64,000 bases of DNA, taken from contig NZ_CP144683.1 of the NCBI RefSeq assembly GCF_036687315.1, forward strand, positions 992,001 to 1,056,000, given 5' to 3'. The position numbers and the translations under genes were made by a program. Source of the stretch: Sphingopyxis sp. TUF1 (GTDB lineage: Bacteria; Pseudomonadota; Alphaproteobacteria; Sphingomonadales; Sphingomonadaceae). Positions 7,456 to 17,624 of the stretch are shown here, piece by piece. Numbering within the stretch: position 1 is the first letter of the stretch; each line of letters opens with the position of its first letter. A model generated the notes under the pieces. The model saw only the letters and a program-made list of their open reading frames with translations, did no database searches and was not told where the DNA came from.

Positions 7456-8421
7456 TTAAAGATTGAAGCCGCGGACCACCTTCAGCGTTCCCGCCAAAGC
7501 CTCCACCAGGGCGACGGGACGCATATCGCTGCCCCTTCCCCAATAGAGCCCGTCATCCGCGCTTACCCCGGTCCAGACACGACCCTGACGGATCGCCCCT
7601 GCCGCTTCCGGGGAAAGGTTCAGAGCCGGGATGTCGACCAGCCCTGCCTCGAGCGGCAGAAATATTTCTGATTGCGCGGCCCCTTGGCCGAAAGCGTTCA
7701 ATTTGTCCAGCGAAATCGCCTGTTCGAGCGTGAAGGGTCCGGCTTTGGTGCGGCGGAGCATCGTGACATGGCCGACCGTGCCGACGGCGCGCGCAATGTC
7801 GCGGGCAAGGCTGCGTATATAGGTGCCCTTCGAGACGTGGGCGGTAAGGGTGATGGAGCCGATCCGGCCTTCCCTACCCTCGTCACCCCGGACTTGATCC
7901 GGGGTCCCGCTCAGCGACGGTGACAAGCGGGGCCCCGGATCAAGTCCGGGGTGACGAAGTGAGAGCGCATAAACCGTCACCCCCCGCGCCTTCATCTCGA
8001 CGGCCTCGCCCTTGCGCGCGCGATCATAGGCCCGCTCCCCGTCGATCTTGATCGCAGAGTAAGCCGGCGGAACCTGCTCGATCGGCCCGGTGAAGCGCGG
8101 CAACACCGCATCAATCTCCGCCAGCGTCGGCCGCACGTCGCTGGTCGCCACAACGTCGCCCTCGGCATCAAGGCCCGCGGTCTCGGTCCCGAACTGTATG
8201 GTAAAGTCGTAAACCTTGCTCGCATTGAGCATCCGCCCGCACAGCTTCGTCGCCTCGCCGAGCGCGATCGGCAGCACCCCCGACGCCAGCGGGTCGAGCG
8301 TCCCGCCATGCCCGACCTTGACCTTCCCCAGCCCCGCTTCGCGACACACGCGCTTGACCGCGCCGACCGCCTGCGTCGAGCCCAGCCCCAATGGTTTGTC
8401 GAGGATGATCCAGCCGTTCAT
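7456..8421 (-). CDS. truB: tRNA pseudouridine(55) synthase TruB carrying an in-frame repeat-encoded insert
   Basis: Makes pseudouridine 55 in the T-loop of tRNAs. MNGWIILDKPLGLGSTQAV and GHGGTLDPLASGVLPIALGEATK hold the catalytic aspartate (Asp43); SAIKIDGERAYDRARKGE and SKGTYIRSLARDIA are further TruB motifs. Residues ~155-181, between YALSL and the SITLTAHVSKGTY strand, are encoded by a family II palindromic repeat (7881-7957) and have no counterpart in typical TruB, where the two strands join by a short turn. The reading frame stays open through the repeat, so the enzyme is probably functional with a surface loop of ~27 extra residues. It is upstream of rpsO. Confidence 0.95.
   Translation of the reverse strand: MNGWIILDKPLGLGSTQAVGAVKRVCREAGLGKVKVGHGGTLDPLASGVLPIALGEATKLCGRMLNASKVYDFTIQFGTETAGLDAEGDVVATSDVRPTLAEIDAVLPRFTGPIEQVPPAYSAIKIDGERAYDRARKGEAVEMKARGVTVYALSLRHPGLDPGPRLSPSLSGTPDQVRGDEGREGRIGSITLTAHVSKGTYIRSLARDIARAVGTVGHVTMLRRTKAGPFTLEQAISLDKLNAFGQGAAQSEIFLPLEAGLVDIPALNLSPEAAGAIRQGRVWTGVSADDGLYWGRGSDMRPVALVEALAGTLKVVRGFNL
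7881..7957. repeat. Family II palindromic repeat inserted in the truB coding region
   Basis: Arms 7881-7911 and 7926-7957 are inverted copies of ~31 bases with a single mismatch (core CCCCGGACTTGATCCGGGG) around a ~14-base loop. In the truB frame it encodes RHPGLDPGPRLSPSL and [10 protein letters not shown]. Confidence 0.93.
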
Positions 8422-8506
8422 CGCCGCGGCGCTAGGCGCGCCGGACCGCGCTTGTCAATTTGCCGCGGGCTTTTCGCCCATGATGTCCTTCGCCTTGTCG
8501 CGCTTC

Positions 8507-8628
8507 GACGGGGAGGTGGCAGCGGCTTTGGCCGCTGACGGAGGGGCCATGGCGCGACGTCGCTGGCCCCTCCACCCTTCGCTTCGCGAACGGTCCCCCT
8601 CCCCATCGCTGCGCAACAGGGAGGATTA
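8507..8628. repeat. Family IV palindromic repeat, copy B (left end missing)
   Basis: Matches copy A from GGGGAGGTGGCAGCG to CAGGGAGGATT but lacks the leading TCCTCCCTGTCGCGCAGCGA. Its last bases overlap the TAA stop codon of the adjacent acetyltransferase gene. Confidence 0.8.
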
Positions 8629-9162
8629 TTTCTGCCACTCCCCGGCCAATATCGACCACAGGCCCGTATCGCGCACATGCCCGGTCCACGTAATCCGCTC
8701 GGCGCGCAGCACACCCTCCTTGACGGCCCCCAGCTTGGCCATCGCCGCCTGCGACCGCTGGTTCCGTTCGTCGACGCGGAATTCGACGCGGCGGATGCCG
8801 ACGGCGAAAGCGTGATCGAGCAAAAGCCGCTTCACGCGGCCATTGAGGCCGGTGCCGCGCACGGCGGGATGAATATAGGAGGTTCCAATTTCGACCGTCT
8901 GCGCCGACACATCGGCGCGAAGCCATGCCGTCATGCCGACCAGCACGTCACCGTCTATAATCGCATAGGGCATCCGGCTCTCATGGCCGATGAGCGCCGC
9001 AAAACTGGCATCGAAATGGCCGGGACCATAGCTGACCGCATAGATCGGCCAGATGTCGAGGTCCGCCGCGCAGGCAGCACGCAAGGCCTCGCGGTGCGCT
9101 TCGGCCAGCTTGACGAGCCGCAGGTCGCCGTCGGCCAGCTCGACATAAAGCCGGTCAAGCAT
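8626..9162 (-). CDS. GNAT-family N-acetyltransferase (RimJ/RimL-like)
   Basis: Transfers an acetyl group from acetyl-CoA to an amino group; the substrate is unknown. It has the RimJ/L pattern: [25 protein letters not shown] at the N-terminus, [43 protein letters not shown] carrying the acetyl-CoA loop (RGTGLN), and [28 protein letters not shown]. The start at MLDRLYVE overlaps the end of tdk by 8 bases, indicating coupling with that gene. The stop codon falls within a palindromic repeat end, so the original 3' end may have been altered by repeat insertion. Confidence 0.88.
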   Translation of the reverse strand: MLDRLYVELADGDLRLVKLAEAHREALRAACAADLDIWPIYAVSYGPGHFDASFAALIGHESRMPYAIIDGDVLVGMTAWLRADVSAQTVEIGTSYIHPAVRGTGLNGRVKRLLLDHAFAVGIRRVEFRVDERNQRSQAAMAKLGAVKEGVLRAERITWTGHVRDTGLWSILAGEWQK

Positions 9163-9748
9163 CGGCCGCCGCCTCGCGCCGCTTGGCCATAAAATGCCGC
9201 CGGCACATCGCGACATAGCGGTCGTTGCCGCCGATCTCGGTTTGCGCGCCCTCGACTACCGCGCGGCCGCTTTCGTCGACGCGCAGGTTCATCGTCGCCT
9301 TGCGGCCGCATTCGCACACCGCCTTCAGTTCGACGAGTGCATCGGCAAGCCCGAGCAACGCCGCCGAGCCCGCAAACAGGTTCGCCGCAAAATCGGTGCG
9401 AAGGCCATAGCAGAGCACCGGAATATTGGCCTCGTCGGCGAGCCGGGCGAGCCCGAGCACCTGCTCGCGCGACAGGAATTGGGCCTCGTCGACGAGCACG
9501 CACGCGAGCGGGCGCTCGGCGTTCTCCGCGCTCACCGCCGCGAATAAATCGCTGTCGGGGTCGAATTTATGCGCCTCCGCCATCAATCCGATGCGGCTCG
9601 TCACCTGCCCGGCCCCATATCGATCATCGAGCGCGGCGGTCCACAGCATTGTCTCCATGCCGCGCTCGCGATAGTTGAAATCCGCCTGCAGCAGCGTTGT
9701 CGATTTGCCTGCATTCATGCTGGCATAATAGAAATAGAGCTTGGCCAT
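9155..9748 (-). CDS. tdk: Thymidine kinase
   Basis: Phosphorylates thymidine to dTMP in the salvage pathway. The P-loop is seen in [31 protein letters not shown], the DEAQF element in [14 protein letters not shown], the lasso/nucleoside region in [24 protein letters not shown], and zinc-ligand pairs in [13 protein letters not shown] and MCRRHF. Length 197 aa is normal for type II TK. I start at MAKLYFYY, since the upstream extension would run into the repeat and insertion element. It is coupled to the downstream acetyltransferase gene. The IS1595 element lies only ~50 bp upstream and probably separates tdk from its former promoter region. Confidence 0.96.
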   Translation of the reverse strand: MAKLYFYYASMNAGKSTTLLQADFNYRERGMETMLWTAALDDRYGAGQVTSRIGLMAEAHKFDPDSDLFAAVSAENAERPLACVLVDEAQFLSREQVLGLARLADEANIPVLCYGLRTDFAANLFAGSAALLGLADALVELKAVCECGRKATMNLRVDESGRAVVEGAQTEIGGNDRYVAMCRRHFMAKRREAAADA

Positions 9749-9788
9749 ACGTGCCGCGATAACGCGCCAATTCTCGTCCGTCACCCCG

Positions 9789-9797
9789 GACTTGATC
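9789..9797. repeat. Target site duplication, left copy
   Basis: GACTTGATC, repeated at 12041-12049 on the other side of the IS1595 element. Joining the flanks restores a complete family II repeat. Confidence 0.88.
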
Positions 9798-9810
9798 GGG
9801 AGTGATATAC

Positions 9811-10062
9811 ATGACAAAGCGACTTGAATCTGCTAGGGGTGATAACCGACAGGCCGGTATTCGAGATATTGAAGAAGCGTTTGGGACACAGCTAAGCGGC
9901 GCGGAGTTCTACCGCGCAGCCGTCACCTTTTTGCGCGAGTATTTTGAGCGCGATGCCGATCTAACTCTTCCTTTATCCGAGGCAGAAGACATAGCTGCCG
10001 GTATCGTTCAGCGCGCCGCGCAGCCTGTTGATCACCTAGATACCCCACGAGATCGGCAGTAG
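9811..10062 (+). CDS. Small ORF at the left end of the IS1595 element, uncertain
   Basis: An 83-residue reading frame starting inside the left terminal repeat. The protein looks amphipathic and soluble ([50 protein letters not shown]), which argues for real coding, but its last ~140 bases overlap the 3' end of the oppositely oriented passenger gene and there is no clear ribosome binding site. It may be a truncated remnant of an older passenger gene. No family recognised. Confidence 0.35.
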   Translation: MTKRLESARGDNRQAGIRDIEEAFGTQLSGAEFYRAAVTFLREYFERDADLTLPLSEAEDIAAGIVQRAAQPVDHLDTPRDRQ

Positions 10063-10867
10063 AATGTGTCAGGTTTTCGATATCACGCGCTATTCGTTCC
10101 GCAACGCCGATTGGATAAACTGTAATGCCGCCGCGGAACTGGCGTTCGATATCAGCCATGTCATGACCAGCGGTAACCTTGATTCTAAGGGCGCTGTATT
10201 TCTCAGGCGGAACGACTAGAAGCGCGTCGTTCAACCCCGGGGCGATTCCAATCAAATAATGAGCAAAACAATTCCGGTGAGTTTCCAGCGAAGCCCTCCA
10301 GCGCGAGAATGCGAGCACCAATTCATTGTCCGCAGCATTGAACGAAGCGCTGGTGGCCGCATCGAGTGCTTCTCTCTTTGCTCGCGCATTACGCAGGGAG
10401 AGATAGACGGCAATTCCCGCTTCCGTTTCATGGGCGCCCATTGCTCGGCTCAAGATTCTCGCGGTCTGAGTTTCTAAACTCGACCACAGGCTGATTATTC
10501 TAGCAATGATCAACCCGAACTCTGGCCGCATCTCAATCGCGCCATGTCCAAAATACGGCATCAATTTCGAGTGCTTAGGTAGGAATGGATAAGGCTGCTG
10601 GTTTGTCGGCTTCGGTCGCTTGTCTATGACAGATGGGCGATCCTCATCTGCTTTTTTGGAGGCGAAGCCGACGTACTCGGCACTATGGTCACAGTGATAG
10701 CAGTGACCAACCAAGACAACGCCAACTGGCCATTGGTGTGGCGTTTTACCGTTCGAAGGATCTATTTCGACCGCAATGTGCTTCTCGCACTTCTTGCAAG
10801 TGACCCCAAAATACCAATTCCCAGCCTTTATTGACGGATGCACCGCAGAAGGTATCTTTGAAACCAT
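9923..10867 (-). CDS. IS1595 passenger protein with N-terminal zinc-ribbon-like motif, function unknown
   Basis: A 314-residue protein I do not recognise. Near the N-terminus a CKKC pair (about residues 24-27) and a CYHC pair (about 56-59) with an intervening histidine suggest a treble-clef or ribbon zinc site. The middle and C-terminal parts are helical (FGLIIARIISLWSSLETQTARILSRAMGAHETEAG, ALDAATSASFNAADNELVLAFSRWRASLETHRNCFAHYLIG). The H-R-N-x-F-A-H stretch resembles a motif in RNA-binding or HEPN-like helical proteins, but this is only an impression. The start codon shares the CATG tetranucleotide with the divergent 41-residue ORF. It lies within the IS1595 element and is likely cargo. 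Confidence 0.7.
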   Translation of the reverse strand: MVSKIPSAVHPSIKAGNWYFGVTCKKCEKHIAVEIDPSNGKTPHQWPVGVVLVGHCYHCDHSAEYVGFASKKADEDRPSVIDKRPKPTNQQPYPFLPKHSKLMPYFGHGAIEMRPEFGLIIARIISLWSSLETQTARILSRAMGAHETEAGIAVYLSLRNARAKREALDAATSASFNAADNELVLAFSRWRASLETHRNCFAHYLIGIAPGLNDALLVVPPEKYSALRIKVTAGHDMADIERQFRGGITVYPIGVAERIARDIENLTHSTADLVGYLGDQQAARRAERYRQLCLLPRIKEELDRHRAQNTRAKR

Positions 10868-10991
10868 GACCGCCCCCGATCACAAAGAAGAAGATGTTCT
10901 TCGCCGAATGCTGGCGACACCGCATAAGCCGCATAAACCGGCAAAGGAGTCGAGTCCGAAATCGCCTAAGGATCAGGATCAGCGAAAGTAG
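10866..10991 (+). CDS. Small 41-residue ORF in the IS1595 element
   Basis: Encodes MTAPDHKEEDVLRRMLATPH followed by a lysine/proline-rich tail ending QDQRK. An AAGGT sits about 12 bases upstream. The pattern of a short acidic helix followed by TPHKPHKP resembles small orphan proteins often annotated in sphingomonads; function unknown. It is divergent from the passenger gene with overlapping start codons (shared CATG). Confidence 0.5.
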   Translation: MTAPDHKEEDVLRRMLATPHKPHKPAKESSPKSPKDQDQRK

Positions 10992-11033
10992 CGTTTTCGC
11001 TTCTCACCAAATTGACGAGGCGGCCCGACCTTC

Positions 11034-11993
11034 TCAGGCTGCGATGTTATCAGTCCGCCGATAAGTCAGGCGCTTGCCGGTGATGCCTTTAAGCGCCAGC
11101 TCGCAGCGCTCGAAATCGTTGCCTTTGCGGGTGTTGTAGCGGAAATCGAATTCCGCGCAGTAACGGTGCAGATGGGTCGCGCTCATGTGGTAATAGGTAC
11201 CGACCACACCGCGTTTCAGGATCGAAAAATAACCTTCGACGGTGTTGGTGTGAGCTACGCCGCGCACGTATTCGCCGGATGAGTGGTTCACCACCTCATG
11301 TTTGAAAACGCGGCCCATGTGGCGATACTGGCCCGCATCGTCGGTGCAAAGCAGGGTTGCAGCGTCGATCTGGCTGGTAAGGATGGGGCGGAGGTTCGCG
11401 GCGGTGACGCTCACAACGTGCGTCGAACGAACGCTGCCGTCACGTTCAACGAGCGAGAACACGGTTTCCTTGCCCCAATTGCCGCCAACGCGACGGGTCG
11501 CTCGCTTACTCTTATGGCGGTTCTTTTCCTTGCCGCCGATGAAGGTTTCGTCGGCCTCGACAATCTTGCCTTCGCCACCAAGGGGAGGCTCGCCATCGAC
11601 GGGGCGCATGGCCTCACGAATACGGTGCGACATGAACCATGCCGTTTTCTGTGTGACGCCCAACATGCGCGCAAGCTGATGACCGGACATGCCACGCTTG
11701 GACGAGCAAAGCAGGAAGGTCGCCAACACCCACTTATGAAGGGCAATCTTGCTGCTCTCAAATACCGTGCCGACCGTCACCGAATACTGCTTACGGCAAT
11801 CGTTGCACTGGATCACGCCGTCGCGGATCGCGCCTTCGGGGTGCGCCTTGGTGGGGCGGCCACGTTGTGCAGGAAGGCGCTTTGCGGCGAACGAACCACA
11901 ATGTGGGCAATACGGACCTTGCGGCCAGCGCAGCGCTTCGAGGTGCTCGCGAGCGGCGGTTTCGTTGGTGAAGCGGGGTGCGGTAATGTCCAT
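11034..11993 (-). CDS. IS1595-family transposase
   Basis: DDE-type transposase of the ISXO2-like group. The N-terminal zinc ribbon has Cys29, Cys32, Cys63 and Cys66 (CPHC and CNDC) and is followed by a helix-turn-helix (MSGHQLARMLGVTQKTAWFMSHRIREAM). The catalytic domain shows the first acidic residue in EADETFIGG (Asp148), the second in LLCTDDAGQY, and a terminal HTNTVEGYFSILKRG stretch with the N/E residues of the family. At 319 aa, with no frameshift, it is apparently intact. The start lies ~47 bp inside the right terminal repeat, which contains a TTGACA that could act as its -35 element. Confidence 0.96.
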   Translation of the reverse strand: MDITAPRFTNETAAREHLEALRWPQGPYCPHCGSFAAKRLPAQRGRPTKAHPEGAIRDGVIQCNDCRKQYSVTVGTVFESSKIALHKWVLATFLLCSSKRGMSGHQLARMLGVTQKTAWFMSHRIREAMRPVDGEPPLGGEGKIVEADETFIGGKEKNRHKSKRATRRVGGNWGKETVFSLVERDGSVRSTHVVSVTAANLRPILTSQIDAATLLCTDDAGQYRHMGRVFKHEVVNHSSGEYVRGVAHTNTVEGYFSILKRGVVGTYYHMSATHLHRYCAEFDFRYNTRKGNDFERCELALKGITGKRLTYRRTDNIAA

Positions 11994-12040
11994 ACCTCTA
12001 CCTACCGGCAGAAGGTTGCTTTGTCAAGTATATCATTCCC

Positions 12041-12049
12041 GACTTGATC
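12041..12049. repeat. Target site duplication, right copy
   Basis: GACTTGATC directly after the right end of the IS1595 element; partner of 9789-9797. Confidence 0.88.
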
Positions 12050-12108
12050 CGGGGTCCCGCTTTTGATCGTCGCCAAGCGGGACCCCGGGTCGAGCCCGGG
12101 GTGACGAC
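12041..12108. repeat. Family II palindromic repeat, right part, split by IS1595
   Basis: Continues the left part at 9779-9797. The inverted arm 12075-12108 carries GGGTCGAGCCCGGGGTGACG. Before insertion the repeat stood between tdk and the acyltransferase gene. Confidence 0.85.
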
Positions 12109-12192
12109 GTCTGGTGAGCATCGCTTGACTCCGCCCGCCCCCCTGTCATGCTGCGCACAAATATGCAGCACAATAAGTGGGGGAGAGCTGCC

Positions 12193-13623
12193 ATGCGGCT
12201 GATGCCGGTGACCGATGCGATGTTCCTGTGGGGGGAAAGTCGCGAAATGCCGATGCATATCGGCGGCATCAATCTCTATACGCTGCCCGACGGGGTCGAC
12301 GAGACCGAGTGGCTGAACGAACAGCTCGCGCTGCTGCGACAATCGGAAGGTCTCAGGCGACCGTTCAGCGAGGTGCTGAAACTGACGCCCTTCGGGCAGT
12401 ATGGCCCGATCCGGCTCACGCCCGACCGGGACATCGACATGCACTATCATGTCCGCTCCGCCGCACTGCCCAAGCCAGGGCGTTACCGCGAAATGTTCGA
12501 GCTCGCCTCGCGGCTCCATTCGGGGCTGCTCGACCGGACGCGCCCCTTGTGGGAAATCACGCTCATCTCGGGGCTGCCCAATCGCCAGATTGCGACCTTC
12601 AAAAAGGTTCACCACGCGCTGATGGACGGGGCGGCGAGCATCCATTTCTACAACTCGATGTTTTCGGCCGACCCCGACGAGCGCCGCACCGCGTCCCCGC
12701 TCTCGGTCGAAGCCTATGAGGCGTACAAACGCAAATTCCCCGCCCCCAAGAAACCGCCGCGCCCCGACCTCACCGACATCAAGGCGATCGGCGATTTCCT
12801 GAAGGAGCAATGGGGCAACAGCGTCGGCGTCACCAAGGCAATGAACCAATATCTCGCCGCGATGTTCGGCATCGGCGGCGACGGCCTCGTCACGCCTTTC
12901 GCCGGGGTGCCGCGCACCAGCTTCAACCGCAACATCACCGGCGCGCGCCGCTTCGTCGCGCAAAGCTGGTCGCTCGAGCGCGTGCGCGCGATGGGCAAGG
13001 CCTATGACGGGACGATCAACGACGCGGTCCTCGGCATGTGCGCGGGCGCGATGCGCAAATATCTGCAATCGCTCAACGAGCTGCCCGACAAGCCGCTGAA
13101 AGCCATGGCGCCGGTGTCGATCCGGCCCAAGGACGACGTCGATTCGGGCAATTCGGTCGCGTCGGTGACCGCGAACCTCGCGACGCATATCGACGATCCG
13201 GCGGCGCGCATGGCGGCGATCCAGGAATCGATGAACTCGGCCAAGGCGCAACTGCGCGCGATGACCGCGCAGCAGATCCAGCTCTACACCGCGATCACCA
13301 GTTTTCCGCAGATGCTCACCGCGCTCACGCGCACCGCCGACAAATTCCCCGCCTATTCTGCAACGATCTCGAACGTCCCCGGGCCGCGCGAGCAGATGTA
13401 CTGGAACGGCGCGCGCCTCGACGGAATGTATCCCGCGAGCATCCCCGTCGACGGCATGGCGATGAACATCACCCAGGTGTCGAATTTCAGGAACATCGAC
13501 TTCGGCATCACAGCCTGCCGCCGCAGCGTTCCGCACGCGCAGCGGATGATCGATTATCTGGAGGACGCGCTGGTCGAGCTGGAGACGGCGGCGGGGATCA
13601 AGAAGGCGAATTCCAAAAACTAA
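12193..13623 (+). CDS. Wax ester synthase / diacylglycerol O-acyltransferase family protein
   Basis: Transfers acyl groups from acyl-CoA to fatty alcohol or diacylglycerol, forming storage lipids. The catalytic HHxxxDG motif is present as HHALMDG at about residues 140-146, after the family's N-terminal block (MRLMPVTDAMFLWGESREMPMHIGGI). The C-terminal domain shows NDAVLGMCAGAMRKYL, APVSIRPKDD and SNVPGPREQMYWNGARL, all typical of WS/DGAT. Length 476 aa is normal. The start is set by GGGGGAG just upstream; earlier in-frame starts lack this. It is a plus-strand gene embedded in an otherwise minus-strand translation cluster. Confidence 0.92.
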   Translation: MRLMPVTDAMFLWGESREMPMHIGGINLYTLPDGVDETEWLNEQLALLRQSEGLRRPFSEVLKLTPFGQYGPIRLTPDRDIDMHYHVRSAALPKPGRYREMFELASRLHSGLLDRTRPLWEITLISGLPNRQIATFKKVHHALMDGAASIHFYNSMFSADPDERRTASPLSVEAYEAYKRKFPAPKKPPRPDLTDIKAIGDFLKEQWGNSVGVTKAMNQYLAAMFGIGGDGLVTPFAGVPRTSFNRNITGARRFVAQSWSLERVRAMGKAYDGTINDAVLGMCAGAMRKYLQSLNELPDKPLKAMAPVSIRPKDDVDSGNSVASVTANLATHIDDPAARMAAIQESMNSAKAQLRAMTAQQIQLYTAITSFPQMLTALTRTADKFPAYSATISNVPGPREQMYWNGARLDGMYPASIPVDGMAMNITQVSNFRNIDFGITACRRSVPHAQRMIDYLEDALVELETAAGIKKANSKN

Positions 13624-13624
13624 C

Positions 13625-13706
13625 CCGTTCGCATCGAGCGAAGTCGAGATGCCCATCGGCTTGGCGTAAGTTCGCGGGGTGTCTCGACTTCGCTCGACAC
13701 GAACGG
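13625..13706. repeat. Inverted repeat between acyltransferase and rbfA
   Basis: Arms CGTTCGCATCGAGCGAAGTC (13626 onward) and, inverted, GACTTCGCTCGACACGAACG (ending 13705), separated by ~28 bases. It lies between the convergent gene ends and may terminate both transcripts. Family III-like. Confidence 0.75.
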
Positions 13707-13709
13707 AAT

Positions 13710-14120
13710 TCAGGCGTCGGTATCGTCTTCAGGCGTTGCCAAATCGCGCGCCACCTTCGGATCGCGCAGCAACTTTTCGATATGGCTCGCCTCGTCGAAG
13801 CTTTCATCGGCAAGGAACTTCAGCTTTGCGGCATATTTCATCCGCACCTTCGACGCGACGGTCTTCTGGAGGTATGCGGTGTTCGTGCGCAGCGCCTTCA
13901 GCACCGCCTCTTCGTCCTTGCCGAGCAGCGGCTTCACGAACACCGTCGCGTGGCGGAGGTCGGGGGACATCCGCACCTCGGTGATGCTGACGGGGTGCGT
14001 CGCAAGGACGTCGTCGTGGACGTCGCCGCGTGCAATGATCTCGCTCAGGATGTGGCGCACCTGCTCGCCGACGCGCAGCACGCGGACCGACGGCCCCTGA
14101 TCCTTGTCGCCCTTTTTCAC
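13710..14120 (-). CDS. rbfA: 30S ribosome-binding factor RbfA
   Basis: Small KH-like assembly factor that binds immature 30S subunits and helps 16S 5'-end maturation and cold adaptation. [27 protein letters not shown] and [32 protein letters not shown] are canonical, as is the C-terminal helix region [19 protein letters not shown]. Length 136 aa is typical. The gene begins with GTG, which overlaps the TGA of the upstream DUF1697 gene (GTGA), so translation is likely coupled. Confidence 0.96.
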   Translation of the reverse strand: MKKGDKDQGPSVRVLRVGEQVRHILSEIIARGDVHDDVLATHPVSITEVRMSPDLRHATVFVKPLLGKDEEAVLKALRTNTAYLQKTVASKVRMKYAAKLKFLADESFDEASHIEKLLRDPKVARDLATPEDDTDA

Positions 14121-14671
14121 TTTGCCTTCTTCTCTTCGTCCAGTTTCGCGACGATGCGCGCGATCGAGCGCATGTTACGCGCGGTGCCCTTGCAGCCCAA
14201 GCGCCTTTCGATGAAGGCGCCGGTGAGCTTGCTGTCGGCGACGCCGTCGCCATAGTCGAGAAACAGCATGCGCTTGCCGAGCGCGAGCTTCTCGCCGCCG
14301 CGGCCAAGATGATCGCCAACCAATTGATCGAACTGCGCCTTTGTCGGCTGGTCAGTCAGATACATGGTGTGAACGAACTTGTCCTCATTCGTGCCTGCGA
14401 AGACATTGTCCGACACCCCCGCCGCCAATTCATCGCGGTCGCGCACCACCACCGCGCTCGTCATGTCGAAACGCTCGTCGACCATCATCGCAAGCTTTTC
14501 CTCGAGCCCGCGCGTCGGACGCGCGTCATGGTCGAACAGCACATTGCCGCTCGCCACGACGGTTTCGACGTTGCTGAAACCCTCAGCCTCGAAGGCCGAA
14601 CGCAGATCGACCATCTTCAGCCGGTTGCCGCCGACATTGATGCTGCCGAACAGGGCGACGTAACGCGCCAT
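14117..14671 (-). CDS. DUF1697 family protein
   Basis: Small soluble protein of unknown function. The family pattern is clear: [46 protein letters not shown] at the start and [48 protein letters not shown] at the end. At 184 aa it is full length. It is inserted between infB and rbfA in the otherwise canonical cluster and overlaps the rbfA start by four bases, so it has become part of that operon. Confidence 0.88.
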   Translation of the reverse strand: MARYVALFGSINVGGNRLKMVDLRSAFEAEGFSNVETVVASGNVLFDHDARPTRGLEEKLAMMVDERFDMTSAVVVRDRDELAAGVSDNVFAGTNEDKFVHTMYLTDQPTKAQFDQLVGDHLGRGGEKLALGKRMLFLDYGDGVADSKLTGAFIERRLGCKGTARNMRSIARIVAKLDEEKKAK

Positions 14672-14688
14672 GGTCCCGCCTTAATCCC

Positions 14689-14718
14689 GTGTCCCCGCGC
14701 AGGCGGGGACCCAGAGCG
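14689..14718 (+). repeat. 30-bp terminal repeat, left end of GIY-YIG unit (family I)
   Basis: Contains GTCCCCGCGCAGGCGGGGAC, itself a hairpin. Exact inverted copy at 15033-15062. The repeat ends one base before the stop codon of the GIY-YIG gene. Confidence 0.93.
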
Positions 14719-15015
14719 TCAGAGCGTCAACGTCGGATACAAATCTTGCCACAGCGGATTATTCTCTTCGATCTCGCGCAATTTCCAGACGCGATTCCAT
14801 TTCTTCATACGCAGTTCGTGAGCGCGAGCATCCTGAATGTCGTCGAACGCAACGAACCATACCAGCAGCTTGCAACCATAGCGCTTGGTGAAACCCGACA
14901 CGACGCCTTCGCGATGCTCCCAAACGCGTTTCAGCAAGTCGCTGGTCACACCAATGTAGATGGTACCGTTGCGACCGCTCGCCATGATATAAACATAGCC
15001 GGGTCGTCCGCCCAT
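14719..15015 (-). CDS. GIY-YIG nuclease domain protein
   Basis: A 98-residue single-domain GIY-YIG endonuclease-like protein. The GIY motif is YVYIM (about residues 7-11) and the YIG motif is IYIGV (19-23), followed by the catalytic arginine context SDLLKRVWEHREG and the tail region DDIQDARAHELRMKKWNRVWKLREIEENNPLWQDLYP, as in the UPF0213 group. No second domain. The stop codon directly abuts one 30-bp repeat, and the start is 17 bp from the inverted copy, so gene and repeats form a compact ~374-bp unit lodged between infB and the DUF1697 gene. Confidence 0.92.
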   Translation of the reverse strand: MGGRPGYVYIMASGRNGTIYIGVTSDLLKRVWEHREGVVSGFTKRYGCKLLVWFVAFDDIQDARAHELRMKKWNRVWKLREIEENNPLWQDLYPTLTL

Positions 15016-15032
15016 CTCGTCCGGTTCCTTGC

Positions 15033-15062
15033 CGCTCTGGGTCCCCGCCTGCGCGGGGACAC
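15033..15062 (-). repeat. 30-bp terminal repeat, right end of GIY-YIG unit (family I)
   Basis: Exact inverted copy of 14689-14718, lying 10 bases from the infB stop codon. Confidence 0.93.
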
Positions 15063-15072
15063 AAAACAGGGT

Positions 15073-17607
<2,535 letters not shown>

Positions 17608-17624
17608 CGAAAACCATCATTCCT

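Larger units (their letters stand above)
9798..12040. mobile_element. IS1595-family insertion element with passenger ORFs (2,243 bp)
   Basis: The ends are inverted repeats of ~24 bases with three mismatches (GGGARTGATATAC then WTGACAAAGC). They are flanked by a 9-base direct duplication (GACTTGATC), of which 8 may be the true duplication usual for this family. The transposase gene occupies the right third on the minus strand; the rest carries a ~314-residue passenger gene and two small ORFs. Base composition is visibly lower in GC than the neighbouring chromosome. The element has split a family II palindrome between tdk and the acyltransferase gene. Passenger-gene-bearing IS1595 members are an established class; the passenger here is unrecognised. 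Confidence 0.9.
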
